A DNA stretch of 33,623 bases from DTU018 sp029550685 (lineage in GTDB: Bacteria; Bacillota; Syntrophomonadia; Syntrophomonadales; Syntrophomonadaceae), in NCBI GenBank assembly GCA_035412805.1, contig DAONVO010000016.1:1-33623 (forward strand). The letters run 5' to 3'. How positions within the stretch are numbered: the stretch's first letter is position 1; each line of letters begins with the position of its first letter. The notes under the pieces are model-generated. The model did no database searches. It worked only from the letters and a program-made list of their open reading frames with translations, and was not told the DNA's origin. Positions 1 to 7,342 of this stretch are shown one piece after another. Both the position numbers and the translations under genes were made by a program.

Positions 1-2
1 AA

Positions 3-54
3 CGGCTCGTCGTACGTCGCTCGCCCGGCTAATACTACTGCTTAAGCAGTGCAG
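3..54 (+). repeat. 52-bp dispersed repeat, copy 1 (at window edge)
   Basis: This stretch matches 3520-3571 at 48 of 52 bases by eye (differences at repeat positions 18, 35, 41 and 46). It starts with CGGCTCGTCGTACGTC and ends with GTGCAG. The window begins just inside or at the edge of it, so the left boundary of the full element is unknown. It carries no plausible gene and lies just ahead of uvrC. Confidence 0.8.
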
Positions 55-96
55 CGTATTTCGTAATAGACTAATCTCGACCAGGGCGTGTGTTTC

Positions 97-1908
97 ATGA
101 AACATGAGGAATTAAAAGAACGGCTGAAAAAAGTACCTCTCCAGCCCGGGGTTTACCTGTATAAGGACCAGACCGGGCAGGTTATCTATGTGGGCAAAGC
201 CAAAGCCCTGCGTAATCGAATGCGGTCCTATTTCCAAAGTGAGGACCGTTTGCATCCCAAAGTACGGGCTATGATGGACCGGGTAGCTGACTTTGACTTT
301 ATAGTTACCAATACAGAAGTGGAGGCCTTGATTCTGGAAAATAACCTTATCAAGGCCTATCAGCCCCGTTACAATATTGACCTGCGGGATGACAAAACCT
401 ATCCCTATTTGAAAATAAGTACTGGTGAGACCTTCCCGCGGATCTACATCACCCGGGAGAAAAAAGATAAGGTGTCCCGCTATTTTGGCCCTTATACTGA
501 TGTGGGGTCTCTCAAAGAAACCCTGCGCCTGCTTATTACTCTGTTTCCCCTGCGTACTTGCAAGACCCTGCGGCCTGGTCAGCGTCCCTGTCTAAACCGG
601 GACATGAAGAAATGCCTGGCTCCCTGTACTGGAGAGGTTTCCCCTGAGAATTACCGGGCTATGGTGGATCAGATTATCGCTTTTTTAGAGGGGAACAGTC
701 AGGAAATATTGCAGGCTAAAGAAGCGGAAATGAAAGAGGCCGCTGCCAATCTGGATTTTGAAAAAGCTGCCCGTTTGCGGGATCAGATCTATGCCATCAA
801 GAAGATAGGGGAAACCCAGAAGGTACACCTGCAGTCTCCCTGGAACTTGGATCTGGTGGGAATCATTATGGGGGAAAAGGAAAGCCTGGCCCTGGTTTTT
901 AAAATTCGCAGCGGCAAGATTGTTGCCAAGGACACTTTCTGGTTGGACCGGCCTACCGGCCAGGAAGAAGGGGAATTAATGAGCCAGTTTCTGCGCCGCT
1001 ATTATACGGATAATGACGACATACCCCGGGAACTGGCTGTTAGTATTCAGCCAGCTGAACATGAGCTGGTGGAGGCATGGCTGCACCAGATTACCGGTCA
1101 TCGTGTCACTATCAAAGTACCCCAGAGGGGCGATAAACGCAATCTGCTGGATATGATGATGGAGAATGCCTACCTGCTTTGGAAAGAACGGCATGAAAAA
1201 GACGCCCGGCAGCAGGAAATTCTGGTGCATCTCAGCCGGGTACTGCAGCTCCCCGTAGTACCGGAGCGGATGGAATGTTACGATATTTCCCATCTGGGCG
1301 GGCAGGAAACGGTGGCTTCCATGGTGGTTTTCACCGGGGGCGAGCCGGATGGCAGTGCTTATCGCCGCTTCAAAATAAAGCAGGATCAAAATGACGATTT
1401 CGCTTCCCTGCGGGAAGCCTTGCGGCGCCGTTTTATCCAAGCCCGGGAACAAAACCCGGCCTTTTTGCCCGAACCGGATCTGATTGTTATTGATGGAGGT
1501 TTAGGTCAGGTAAATGCTGTGCAGACTGTTTTGGAGGAATTGGGGGTGGATATCCCTCTAATCAGTTTGGCCAAAAAGAATGAGGAGATCTACAAGCCCC
1601 GGATAAGTGAGCCCCTGGTACTTCCCCGTCGTGATGAAGGGCTGCGGCTTTTACAGCGCTTGCGGGATGAAGCCCACCGCTTTGCAGTGGAGTACAACCG
1701 GCAGCGCCGCACCCGGCGCATGACTTCCTCGGCTCTGGATCATATCGAAGGGGTAGGGCCCCAACGCCGCCGGGCATTATTAAAACACTTTGGCTCGGTA
1801 AATGTCATCCGGGAAGCATCCCTGGAGGAAATTGCTGCTGTACCAGGTATGAACCGGACCGTAGCTCAACGCGTTTTTGCATATTTTCACGGATCTTCAT
1901 CTACATAA
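97..1908 (+). CDS. uvrC: UvrABC excinuclease subunit C
   Basis: 603 aa, full length for UvrC. It makes the two incisions around bulky DNA lesions in nucleotide excision repair, acting with UvrA and UvrB. Seen: the N-terminal GIY-YIG nuclease (about residues 12-90, PGVYLYKD then VIYVGKAKALRNRM), a UVR/UvrB-binding helix pair (about 195-235, NLDFEKAARLRDQI), the RNase H-like endonuclease core (YDISHLGG, then VIDGGLGQ), and C-terminal tandem helix-hairpin-helix (IEGVGPQRRRALL...VPGMNRTVAQRV). ATG at 97 is preferred over the in-frame GTG at 88 because AGGG at 83-86 is about 10 bases from the ATG but only one from the GTG. The partner genes uvrA and uvrB are not in the window. The gene stands alone, with repeat DNA upstream and a possible new promoter downstream. 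Confidence 0.97.
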   Translation: MKHEELKERLKKVPLQPGVYLYKDQTGQVIYVGKAKALRNRMRSYFQSEDRLHPKVRAMMDRVADFDFIVTNTEVEALILENNLIKAYQPRYNIDLRDDKTYPYLKISTGETFPRIYITREKKDKVSRYFGPYTDVGSLKETLRLLITLFPLRTCKTLRPGQRPCLNRDMKKCLAPCTGEVSPENYRAMVDQIIAFLEGNSQEILQAKEAEMKEAAANLDFEKAARLRDQIYAIKKIGETQKVHLQSPWNLDLVGIIMGEKESLALVFKIRSGKIVAKDTFWLDRPTGQEEGELMSQFLRRYYTDNDDIPRELAVSIQPAEHELVEAWLHQITGHRVTIKVPQRGDKRNLLDMMMENAYLLWKERHEKDARQQEILVHLSRVLQLPVVPERMECYDISHLGGQETVASMVVFTGGEPDGSAYRRFKIKQDQNDDFASLREALRRRFIQAREQNPAFLPEPDLIVIDGGLGQVNAVQTVLEELGVDIPLISLAKKNEEIYKPRISEPLVLPRRDEGLRLLQRLRDEAHRFAVEYNRQRRTRRMTSSALDHIEGVGPQRRRALLKHFGSVNVIREASLEEIAAVPGMNRTVAQRVFAYFHGSSST

Positions 1909-1930
1909 ACGACTATTAAGACCAGAAATA

Positions 1931-1939
1931 TGGTAGAAT
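1931..1939 (+). promoter_or_regulatory. Possible extended -10 promoter before the membrane protein gene
   Basis: TGGTAGAAT fits an extended -10 (TGnTAnAAT). The hexamer 17 bases upstream is a poor -35, so this rests on the -10 alone. It sits about 50 bases ahead of the 1992 gene, in the gap after uvrC. Confidence 0.35.
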
Positions 1940-1991
1940 AATGCCATAATTCCAGGAAAACAAACCGCCAGCTCAGAAAGGGGGACACTAT

Positions 1992-2348
1992 ATGTCAGGT
2001 TTAATAGCACGCTGGTTACTTAACATAGCCGCACTGATTTTAACTGCGGCACTATTACCCGGTTTTCAGCTGACAATTTGGGGAGCTGTGGTCGGATCAG
2101 TTTTTTTAGGTATTATCAACGCAGTTATTCGCCCCTTGCTCCTGGTTCTGACTCTGCCGTTAAATATCCTTACACTAGGGTTATTTACTTTTGTGATCAA
2201 TGCTTTGATGTTGTGGCTTACCTCGGCTACTATCCGCGGTTTTGATATTCATGGTTTTGGCTGGGCCATATTAAGCGCTATACTATTTAGTCTAATCAGT
2301 TTTATAATCAGCCTGTTTATAGATGATCAAGGACTTCGATTCCGCTAA
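1992..2348 (+). CDS. Phage holin family 4 / YvlD-like small membrane protein
   Basis: 118 aa, almost wholly hydrophobic, with about four membrane helices. The pattern (LIARWLLNIAALILTAALLPGF, a GIINAVIRPLLLVLTLPLNILTLGLF core, then a last helix before IDDQGLRF) is typical of the holin-IV/YvlD family (PF04020-like). Many bacteria carry this family as single-copy chromosomal genes without any prophage, and nothing phage-like surrounds it here, so a lytic holin role should not be assumed. The ATG is preceded by AAAGGGGGA about 8 bases upstream. It is probably transcribed alone, with a possible hairpin terminator just after it. The molecular function of chromosomal members is not established. Confidence 0.85.
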   Translation: MSGLIARWLLNIAALILTAALLPGFQLTIWGAVVGSVFLGIINAVIRPLLLVLTLPLNILTLGLFTFVINALMLWLTSATIRGFDIHGFGWAILSAILFSLISFIISLFIDDQGLRFR

Positions 2349-2376
2349 TAGGAAATGATATAAACAGCCTAACTCG

Positions 2377-2404
2377 GCCGGGCTTTTCCGCCTGGCTTCT
2401 TTTT
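2377..2404 (+). terminator. Probable intrinsic terminator after the holin-like gene
   Basis: GCCGGG (2377-2382) can pair with CCTGGC (2391-2396), six pairs including one G-T, around an 8-base loop. The T-rich run TTCTTTTT follows. The stem is short, so termination may be partial. Confidence 0.5.
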
Positions 2405-2428
2405 ACCCTAAGTGTGGAGGAGGTAATT

Positions 2429-3238
2429 ATGGCCATTAGACTGGTAGCTATCGATCTGGATGATACTCTGCTGGATTCCGGTCTGCAGATAGCCCCATCT
2501 TGCCTGGAAGCTATACGCCAGGTCCAGGAACTGGGAATTAAAGTTACGCTGGCTACCGGGCGCATGTATCGCTCTGCTCTGCCTTATGCCAGGCAGATAA
2601 AGGCCGATCTGCCGCTTATCACCTACCAGGGAGCCCTGGTAAAAAACTCCCGGTCAGGAGAAGTCCTTTATTATCGTCCGGTTCCGCAGGCACTGGCGCT
2701 GGAGGTTATGGAGTACTTCCGCCAGGCACAGGTTCATTTTCATACCTATCTGGATGATGAACTGTACCTGGAAAGCCTGACTGAAGAAGGAGCAGCCTAT
2801 GCCAATATGGCCGGGGTTGAGCCCCGTATTGTTCCGGATCTGATGGAAGCAGTACGCCATGCCCCGCCCATGAAAATTATGGCCATTACCGACAATGAAC
2901 GAGCTCTTTTGGATATGGAAGTAGAGCTAAAAACCCGCTACAGCAAGCGGCTGAACATAACCCGTTCCAAGCCTTATTATTTAGAAGTCATGGATCAATC
3001 AGCCAACAAAGGCCATGCCCTGCAGGTAGTTGCCGAGCACTTCGGCATAGATCGAAAAGAGGTTCTAGCCGTGGGTGATAGCTATAATGATCTGGCCATG
3101 ATCGAATGGGCGGGAGTGGGTGTAGCCATGGGCAATGCCCGGGACGTGGTCAAGGATGCTGCAGATTATGTAACCAGAAGTAATGATGAGGCGGGGGTAG
3201 CAGAGGCCCTGCAGCGCTTTATACTAGATAAAATGTGA
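2429..3238 (+). CDS. Cof-type HAD-superfamily phosphatase
   Basis: 269 aa. Haloacid dehalogenase-fold hydrolase of the Cof/YidA (IIB cap) type, expected to dephosphorylate small phosphorylated metabolites such as sugar phosphates or flavin intermediates. The true substrate cannot be read from the sequence. Seen: motif I DLDDTLLDS at residues 9-17 (nucleophile Asp9, general acid/base Asp11), motif II ATGR, the cap in the middle, a Lys ahead of motif IV, and GDSYNDLAM with VAMGNA near the C terminus. The start is ATG 2429, behind GGAGGAGG; the GTG at 2414 lies upstream of that site. It follows a weak terminator, so it may be its own transcription unit. Downstream comes a 386-base repeat-bearing gap. 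Confidence 0.93.
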   Translation: MAIRLVAIDLDDTLLDSGLQIAPSCLEAIRQVQELGIKVTLATGRMYRSALPYARQIKADLPLITYQGALVKNSRSGEVLYYRPVPQALALEVMEYFRQAQVHFHTYLDDELYLESLTEEGAAYANMAGVEPRIVPDLMEAVRHAPPMKIMAITDNERALLDMEVELKTRYSKRLNITRSKPYYLEVMDQSANKGHALQVVAEHFGIDRKEVLAVGDSYNDLAMIEWAGVGVAMGNARDVVKDAADYVTRSNDEAGVAEALQRFILDKM

Positions 3239-3288
3239 CAAAGGAGCCATCTTATGTGTCATTGCTGTGAAAACGGAGGAATTCGGAC

Positions 3289-3322
3289 GTGTCATTGCGA
3301 GCGCGTAGCGCGTGGCAATCTC
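3289..3322 (+). repeat. Short copy of REP-like GTGTCATTG/GGCAATCTC repeat
   Basis: It starts GTGTCATTGCGAG and ends CGTGGCAATCTC, with ATTGC (3294-3298) able to pair with GCAAT (3315-3319) and GCGC with GCGC inside. It has the same ends as the longer modules at 6195-6278, 6298-6379 and 33456-33585 but lacks their middle. It resembles an internally deleted member of that family. Confidence 0.7.
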
Positions 3323-3519
3323 TTGTCGATCTACGTTAACCATGGCTTGGCAGGAGCGTGAGCCGGCTCGCTCCAAGACTCCTCGCCTGCAACACATCGG
3401 TTTACTTCGGTGCAAAGCGGACCGCTCGGAATTCGGCATCCATGCACTCAGTCCTCGCTGCTCGAAACATCCTGTTTCTCGCTCCGCTTTGCAGCCCTCA
3501 GTTTCGCCGTGGGTTGCTA

Positions 3520-3571
3520 CGGCTCGTCGTACGTCACTCGCCCGGCTAATACTCCTGCTAAAGCCGTGCAG
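3520..3571 (+). repeat. 52-bp dispersed repeat, copy 2
   Basis: It is near-identical to bases 3-54 in the same orientation (48/52 by eye). The two copies are 3.5 kb apart and flank uvrC, the holin-like gene and the HAD gene, so they could support recombination. It does not code for anything recognisable. Confidence 0.8.
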
Positions 3572-3624
3572 AGATAGCTTCATCGTGGCTTGTACTATAG
3601 GTGATAATTATAAGGAGTGATTTG

Positions 3625-4749
3625 ATGTCAGCCAAAGTCTACTATACCAATCTGCGAACCAATAGCAAAGCTGGTCTGCTGGATAAAATGGAACGCCTTT
3701 TTAAAGCTGCTGGCCTGAACCAGGTAATCGATAAAGGAGATCTGGTGGCAATTAAGCTGCATTTTGGCGAGCTGGGAAATATGGCATATATACGTCCTCC
3801 TTACCTGCGCCGCTTGGTGCAAATTATAAAAAAGCTTGGCGGAAACCCCTTTTTGACTGATGCCAATACCCTGTACGTGGGTAGTCGCTCCAATGCGGTA
3901 GACCATCTGGAAACTGCGATAGCCAATGGTTTTGACTACGCGGTAGTAGGTGCTCCCTTGATTATTGCCGATGGTTTGACCGGTAAGGACTATGTAAAAG
4001 TACCTATTAACGGGGAGCATTTTCAGGAGGTTAATATCGGCAGCGCCGCCTATCATGCAGACGCCATGATCGTTATGACCCATTTCAAGGGTCACGAATT
4101 AACCGGTTTCGGCGGGGCCATAAAAAATTTGGGCATGGGTCTGGGCTCCCGCAGCGGAAAGCAGCAGATGCACTCCGATGTACTGCCCCATGTTCGCGAG
4201 GATAAATGCACCGGGTGCAGCAAGTGTATGCGCTGGTGCCCGGCGGCTGCCATTGCTATGATTGAATGGGGAGGCAACAAAAGCGGACATATTTCCTCGA
4301 TTATGGAAGAAAAATGCTGGGGATGTGGGGAGTGTATTGCCACCTGTACCTTTGGAGCCATTAAACCTAACTGGCGTACTACTCCGAAGGCTGCCCAGGA
4401 GAAAATTGCTGAATATGCCCTGGGAGCCGTACAGGGTAAAGAGGGGAAGGTAGGGTACATATCATTTGTTATGAATATCAGCCCGGACTGTGACTGTGTT
4501 CATTTTAATGACCTGCCCATTGTGGCTGATATAGGTATCCTGGCTTCCACTGACCCGGTGGCTCTGGATAAAGCCTGTGTAGATTTGGTCAACAGCCGCC
4601 CGGCGCAATCTGGTTCTGTCATAGAAGGGCTGGCTGAGGGGCAAGATAAATTTAAGGCGGTTCATCCCGACATCGACTGGGAATATCAACTTATCCATGC
4701 GCAAAAGCTTGGTTTAGGAACCATGGATTATGAACTGAAAGAAGTGTAG
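3625..4749 (+). CDS. DUF362 domain protein with two 4Fe-4S clusters
   Basis: 374 aa. The N-terminal two thirds match the DUF362 family (VAIKLHFGELGN, MTHFKGHELTGFGGAIKNLGMG). A ferredoxin insert carries two 4Fe-4S motifs, CxxCxxCxxxC at Cys195/198/201/205 and Cys231/234/237/241, each followed by a Pro or Thr turn (WCPAAAI, TCTFGAI). The protein has no signal peptide or membrane helix, so it is likely cytoplasmic. The family is common in anaerobes and is presumed to be redox-active, but its reaction is unknown. ATG 3625 follows AAGGAGTGA; the in-frame GTG at 3601 lies before that site. Neighbours (HAD phosphatase, sugar-phosphate isomerase) do not point to a partner. Confidence 0.9.
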   Translation: MSAKVYYTNLRTNSKAGLLDKMERLFKAAGLNQVIDKGDLVAIKLHFGELGNMAYIRPPYLRRLVQIIKKLGGNPFLTDANTLYVGSRSNAVDHLETAIANGFDYAVVGAPLIIADGLTGKDYVKVPINGEHFQEVNIGSAAYHADAMIVMTHFKGHELTGFGGAIKNLGMGLGSRSGKQQMHSDVLPHVREDKCTGCSKCMRWCPAAAIAMIEWGGNKSGHISSIMEEKCWGCGECIATCTFGAIKPNWRTTPKAAQEKIAEYALGAVQGKEGKVGYISFVMNISPDCDCVHFNDLPIVADIGILASTDPVALDKACVDLVNSRPAQSGSVIEGLAEGQDKFKAVHPDIDWEYQLIHAQKLGLGTMDYELKEV

Positions 4750-4758
4750 CAGATAAAG

Positions 4759-4856
4759 ACGACACAGGTGGACGGTTATCCTGTGTCAGCCCAATCTTTG
4801 AACAGTAAAACATGAGGAAGGTATAGTGACACAGGAGAACCGTCCCTTTGTGTCAC
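4759..4856. repeat. Inverted pair of GACACAGG-type hairpin repeats
   Basis: The left arm 4759-4788 contains GACACAGG...CCTGTGTC (8-base arms around GGACGG). The right arm 4826-4856 contains GTGACACA...TGTGTCAC around ACCGTCC. The right arm is the reverse complement of the left with few mismatches, so the unit is a hairpin of hairpins with a 37-base centre. Elements of this look are familiar as dispersed intergenic repeats in several Firmicutes (from memory). The right end abuts the isomerase gene and contains its only upstream alternative start (TTG 4858). Confidence 0.8.
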
Positions 4857-4887
4857 TTTGTTAAACAATGAGCAGGGGGTATGGAAG

Positions 4888-5919
4888 GTGACCACACTTA
4901 CCGCGGAACAAATGATGGAGTTTTTGTATGGACTGCCTGATCAATTTACGGATAGTCTGGAAATGACTTTTGACTTTGCCAGTCACTACCGGAAACCTTT
5001 TCAGAATATAGTTATATCTGGTCTGGGAGGATCAGCTATTGGCGGCGACATAGTGCGTACCCTGGCGGCAGGCCGGGCATCCCTGCCAGTGGTGGTAAAT
5101 CGTGATTACCATTTACCGGCCTTTGTAAACCAGAACACACTCTTTGCTGCAGTTAGCTATTCCGGCAATACGGAAGAGACCTTGAGTGCTTACCAGCAAG
5201 CCCGGGAAAAGGGAGCTGCTATTGTATGTTTAACTAGCGGGGGAAAATTGGCGCAAATGGCAGCCAATGACGGTTACCCGGTTATTGAGGTGCCAGGAGA
5301 TCTGGTTCCCCGGGCCGCTACCGGCTACCTGTTTGCACCTTTGGCCTTGTTTTTGGAAGAAATAGGATTGCTAAAGAATGTGCGCATGGAAATTGAAGAG
5401 ACTATCCAGGTATTAAAGTGGCAGCGCAAGATGCTGAACCCCCAGGTGCCTCAGCCGGATAATCCAGCCCGGCAGCTGGCGGAGCAATTAAAGGGCTCTA
5501 TTCCCATTATATGGGGTTCATCTGGTCTCACCGAGGCAGCGGCCTTGCGCTGGAAAGCCCAGATCAATGAAAATGCTAAAAGCCCGGCTTATTATAATCT
5601 TTTTCCGGAATTAAACCACAATGAGATTGTGGGTTTTGAAGAACCGGCAGAACTCCTGGCTCGTTTTGTAGTGGTGATACTCCGCGATCAGGGAGACAGC
5701 CCTCAGGTCCAAAAACGCATGGCTATTACCAGGCAGATTATAGAAAACCGGGTGCGGGAAGTTATAGAGGTGTCCAGCCAGGGGCAATCCTTTTTAGCCC
5801 GTTTTTACAGCCTGGTATATCTGGGGGATTATACCAGCGTTTACCTGGCCCATGAATATGGCATCAATCCCACTCCGGTACAGGTAATTGATTACCTTAA
5901 AGCCGAATTAGCCAAATAA
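4888..5919 (+). CDS. Bifunctional phosphoglucose/phosphomannose isomerase
   Basis: 343 aa. It interconverts glucose-6-phosphate, or mannose-6-phosphate, with fructose-6-phosphate at the top of glycolysis and sugar-nucleotide synthesis. The family is the short SIS-domain PGI/PMI first known from archaea, not the 450-550 aa Pgi. Seen: GLGGSAIGGDIVRTL near residue 45, SYSGNTEETL near 90, the second SIS half with IIWGSSGLTEAAALRWK, and LFPELNHNEIVGFE carrying the expected Glu and His catalytic residues. I chose GTG 4888 because AGGGGG (4873-4878) is about 9 bases upstream; the TTG at 4858 sits in the repeat. It is single, far from the glycolytic operon at 11.7-18.7 kb, and supplies its upstream step. 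Confidence 0.88.
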   Translation: MTTLTAEQMMEFLYGLPDQFTDSLEMTFDFASHYRKPFQNIVISGLGGSAIGGDIVRTLAAGRASLPVVVNRDYHLPAFVNQNTLFAAVSYSGNTEETLSAYQQAREKGAAIVCLTSGGKLAQMAANDGYPVIEVPGDLVPRAATGYLFAPLALFLEEIGLLKNVRMEIEETIQVLKWQRKMLNPQVPQPDNPARQLAEQLKGSIPIIWGSSGLTEAAALRWKAQINENAKSPAYYNLFPELNHNEIVGFEEPAELLARFVVVILRDQGDSPQVQKRMAITRQIIENRVREVIEVSSQGQSFLARFYSLVYLGDYTSVYLAHEYGINPTPVQVIDYLKAELAK

Positions 5920-6016
5920 AACCAGTGGTCTACTGTAGCGAAAACCACTATGGATGAAAACATCGCTGCACAGTTTAAGCAGGAGGCCATCTTATATATC
6001 GCCGCAAGGGTTCCCG

Positions 6017-6042
6017 GTAGCGGAAACTTAAGTTTCCGCTGC
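6017..6042. repeat. AGCGGAAG-type palindrome, copy 1
   Basis: AGCGGAAACTT (6019-6029) is followed directly by its exact reverse complement (6030-6040), a perfect 22-base palindrome. GTAGCGGAA and a CTG/CTGC flank are shared with the copies at 6132 and 6408. Confidence 0.75.
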
Positions 6043-6131
6043 TCAAGAGAGGGGGTAATGAGCGCCCAGCAAACATAGGTTGTGCCGGAACAGCCTTCCG
6101 GTGGAAGGCTAAAGCCTCCTCTACATCTGAA

Positions 6132-6157
6132 GTAGCGGAAGGTTTAACTTCCGACTG
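6132..6157. repeat. AGCGGAAG-type palindrome, copy 2
   Basis: GTAGCGGAAGG...CTTCCGACTGC, with CGGAAG and CTTCCG arms around TTTAA-like centre bases. It shares flanks with copy 3 at 6408 (GTAGCGGAAG before, CTTCCGACTG after). Confidence 0.75.
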
Positions 6158-6194
6158 CAGAGTGTTAAAAAGCCTATTAACAGTTTGAAAGTTC

Positions 6195-6278
6195 GAGATT
6201 GCCACGGCACTTTGTGCCTCGCAACTTTAATCGCGAGCGACAGCGAGCATCAGTAGTGCCCGCAGGGTGCAATGACAC
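6195..6278 (-). repeat. GTGTCATTG...GGCAATCTC module, minus orientation
   Basis: Read on the minus strand it starts GTGTCATTGCACCC, runs through GGGCACTACTGATGCTCGCT and ends GTGCCGTGGCAATCTC. It aligns over its length with 6298-6379 (+) and with 33486-33585 (+). The GGCAC-TTT-GTGCC hairpin near its end replaces the different hairpin stems of the other copies, as if the stem sequence is free to vary while pairing is kept. Confidence 0.8.
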
Positions 6279-6297
6279 ATATGATGGCTTTTGGTTA

Positions 6298-6379
6298 TGT
6301 CATCGGCCGTTCCGGCACTACCGATGTTCGCTATCGCTCACGGCTAATGTTGCGAGGAGCGTAGCGACGTGGCGATCTC
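6298..6379 (+). repeat. GTGTCATTG...GGCGATCTC module, plus orientation
   Basis: It starts TGTCATCGGCCGTTC, runs through GGCACTACCGATGTTCGCT and ends GCGACGTGGCGATCTC. With the minus copy at 6195-6278 it forms a 185-bp unit whose outer 12 bases are inverted repeats at 11 of 12 positions (GAGATTGCCACG against CGTGGCGATCTC). That resembles a small non-autonomous element or a REP doublet (BIME-like). Confidence 0.8.
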
Positions 6380-6407
6380 TTTTATTGGCAACTTTATTGA
6401 CAGCCTG

Positions 6408-6432
6408 TAGCGGAAGCTTTAGCTTCCGACTG
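6408..6432. repeat. AGCGGAAG-type palindrome, copy 3
   Basis: GTAGCGGAAGCTTT then AGCTTCCGACTG, with CGGAAGCT and AGCTTCCG arms separated by TT. It is the closest match to copy 2 and lies just outside the 185-bp inverted module. Confidence 0.75.
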
Positions 6433-6556
6433 AAAGATATTTTCATTCGTCGTGGACTGTTCTACCGGCGATAATTACCAGCTTTTTCCGATTGGCTAAC
6501 TACCGCCCCTTCTGGATATCCTAGAAAAAAACCGGTTATTCATAGGGGGCTTGGTG

Positions 6557-7342
6557 ATGCGTTTTTTTGGAGATTATCATATTCACACCCGGCGCAGTGA
6601 CGGGCGCCAAAATGAAGAACAGGTTATAACCGCAGCTTTGGAACAGGGGTTGAAGGAAATAGCCCTTACTGACCATGGGCCCTTAGCCGCCGGTATCGGA
6701 GTTAAAAATCCCGAGGTGTACCTGGAACTGAAGGAGCGGGTTGAAAATTTGCATCCTCTTTACCCTGACCTGACTATTCTGGTGGGAGCGGAGGCAAATA
6801 TCCGCGATCTGGATGGAACCCTGGATATACCACCTGAGGTACTCAGCCAACTGGACATTGTTATAGCCGGACTTCACCCGTACACTCTGCCCACTTCGGT
6901 GCAGGATGGTATGGGTATTTTTGTGCAGAATTCCTTGCGTCATCTCGGCAAAGCCCAGCGTGAGAAAGCGATCAATGCCAACACCAAAGCTACCATTGAA
7001 GCTATATATAACCATCCCCAACTGGACATTCTTTCCCACCCCGGACTGTTCTTCAGCGTTGATATGGAAGAGGTAGCCCGGGCTTGTGTAAAAGAGGGGG
7101 TTTTGTTTGAAATCAATTGTGGCCATGAGCACCCGGATGTTTCTGATATAATAATAGCAGAGAGGGAAGGCGTTAGTTTTATTGTTAACAGTGACGCCCA
7201 TTTTACTGATACCGTAGGCGACCTGCGCTACGGCAGTGAAATAATTGCCCAGTTGGAAATAGACAGCGAGCGCATCGCCAACGCTTTGGATGGGGGAGGA
7301 CATACCCGGTGGGCCAAGAAACACAACGCATTCACATTTTGA
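6557..7342 (+). CDS. PHP-domain metal-dependent phosphoesterase
   Basis: 261 aa. The polymerase-and-histidinol-phosphatase fold is a metal-dependent phosphoesterase, here of the free-standing YcdX-like type. Seen: motif I DYHIHTRRSDG (His8, His10, Asp15), motif II ALTDHG, a central GAEANI, then LSHPGLFF, EINCG and a final NSDAHFTDTVGD. These are the usual histidine/aspartate metal ligands. The natural substrate is not known. The start is ATG 6557, 7 bases after AGGGGG; TTG 6551 and GTG 6554 are closer than usual. Its 3' end overlaps rapZ by 34 bases, so the two are co-transcribed and translationally linked, an arrangement seen in other Clostridia. Confidence 0.9.
   Translation: MRFFGDYHIHTRRSDGRQNEEQVITAALEQGLKEIALTDHGPLAAGIGVKNPEVYLELKERVENLHPLYPDLTILVGAEANIRDLDGTLDIPPEVLSQLDIVIAGLHPYTLPTSVQDGMGIFVQNSLRHLGKAQREKAINANTKATIEAIYNHPQLDILSHPGLFFSVDMEEVARACVKEGVLFEINCGHEHPDVSDIIIAEREGVSFIVNSDAHFTDTVGDLRYGSEIIAQLEIDSERIANALDGGGHTRWAKKHNAFTF

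Larger units (their letters stand above)
3239..3624. other. Gene-free repeat-rich interval
   Basis: This gap holds a short copy of the GTGTCATTG...GTGGCAATCTC repeat (3289-3322) and the second copy of the 52-bp repeat (3520-3571). About 200 bases between them are rich in CG dinucleotides and small inverted repeats and look unlike the flanking genes. Open frames of 60-119 codons exist on both strands, but they overlap each other, run through the repeats and lack ribosome sites, so I do not call them genes. Confidence 0.75.
5920..6556. other. Gene-free repeat cluster
   Basis: About 640 bases with no credible gene. It holds three AGCGGAAG-type palindromes (6017-6042, 6132-6157, 6408-6432), a GCCTTCC-GGT-GGAAGGC hairpin (6093-6109) and a 185-bp inverted pair of the GTGTCATTG modules (6195-6379). 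Short open frames here (76 and 91 codons) cross the repeats and lack ribosome sites. Only the last ~15 bases, with AGGGGG at 6544-6549, belong to the next gene's translation start. Confidence 0.75.

Noticed and set aside
1992..2348. Prophage remnant, suggested by the holin-like protein
   Set aside because: No integrase, endolysin, capsid or attachment-site signal lies nearby, and this family is common outside phages.
2654..2860. Minus-strand open frames inside the HAD, rnr and other genes
   Set aside because: They are shadows of well-supported + strand genes, without ribosome sites or family features.
3224..3620. Open frames of 102 codons (+) and 119 codons (-) in the gap after the HAD gene
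   Set aside because: They overlap each other on opposite strands, run through two dispersed repeats, lack ribosome sites and resemble no protein family.
6199..6474. 91-codon open frame in the 6.2-kb repeat cluster
   Set aside because: It is made of the inverted REP-like module and a palindrome; the open frame is a by-product of the repeat sequence.
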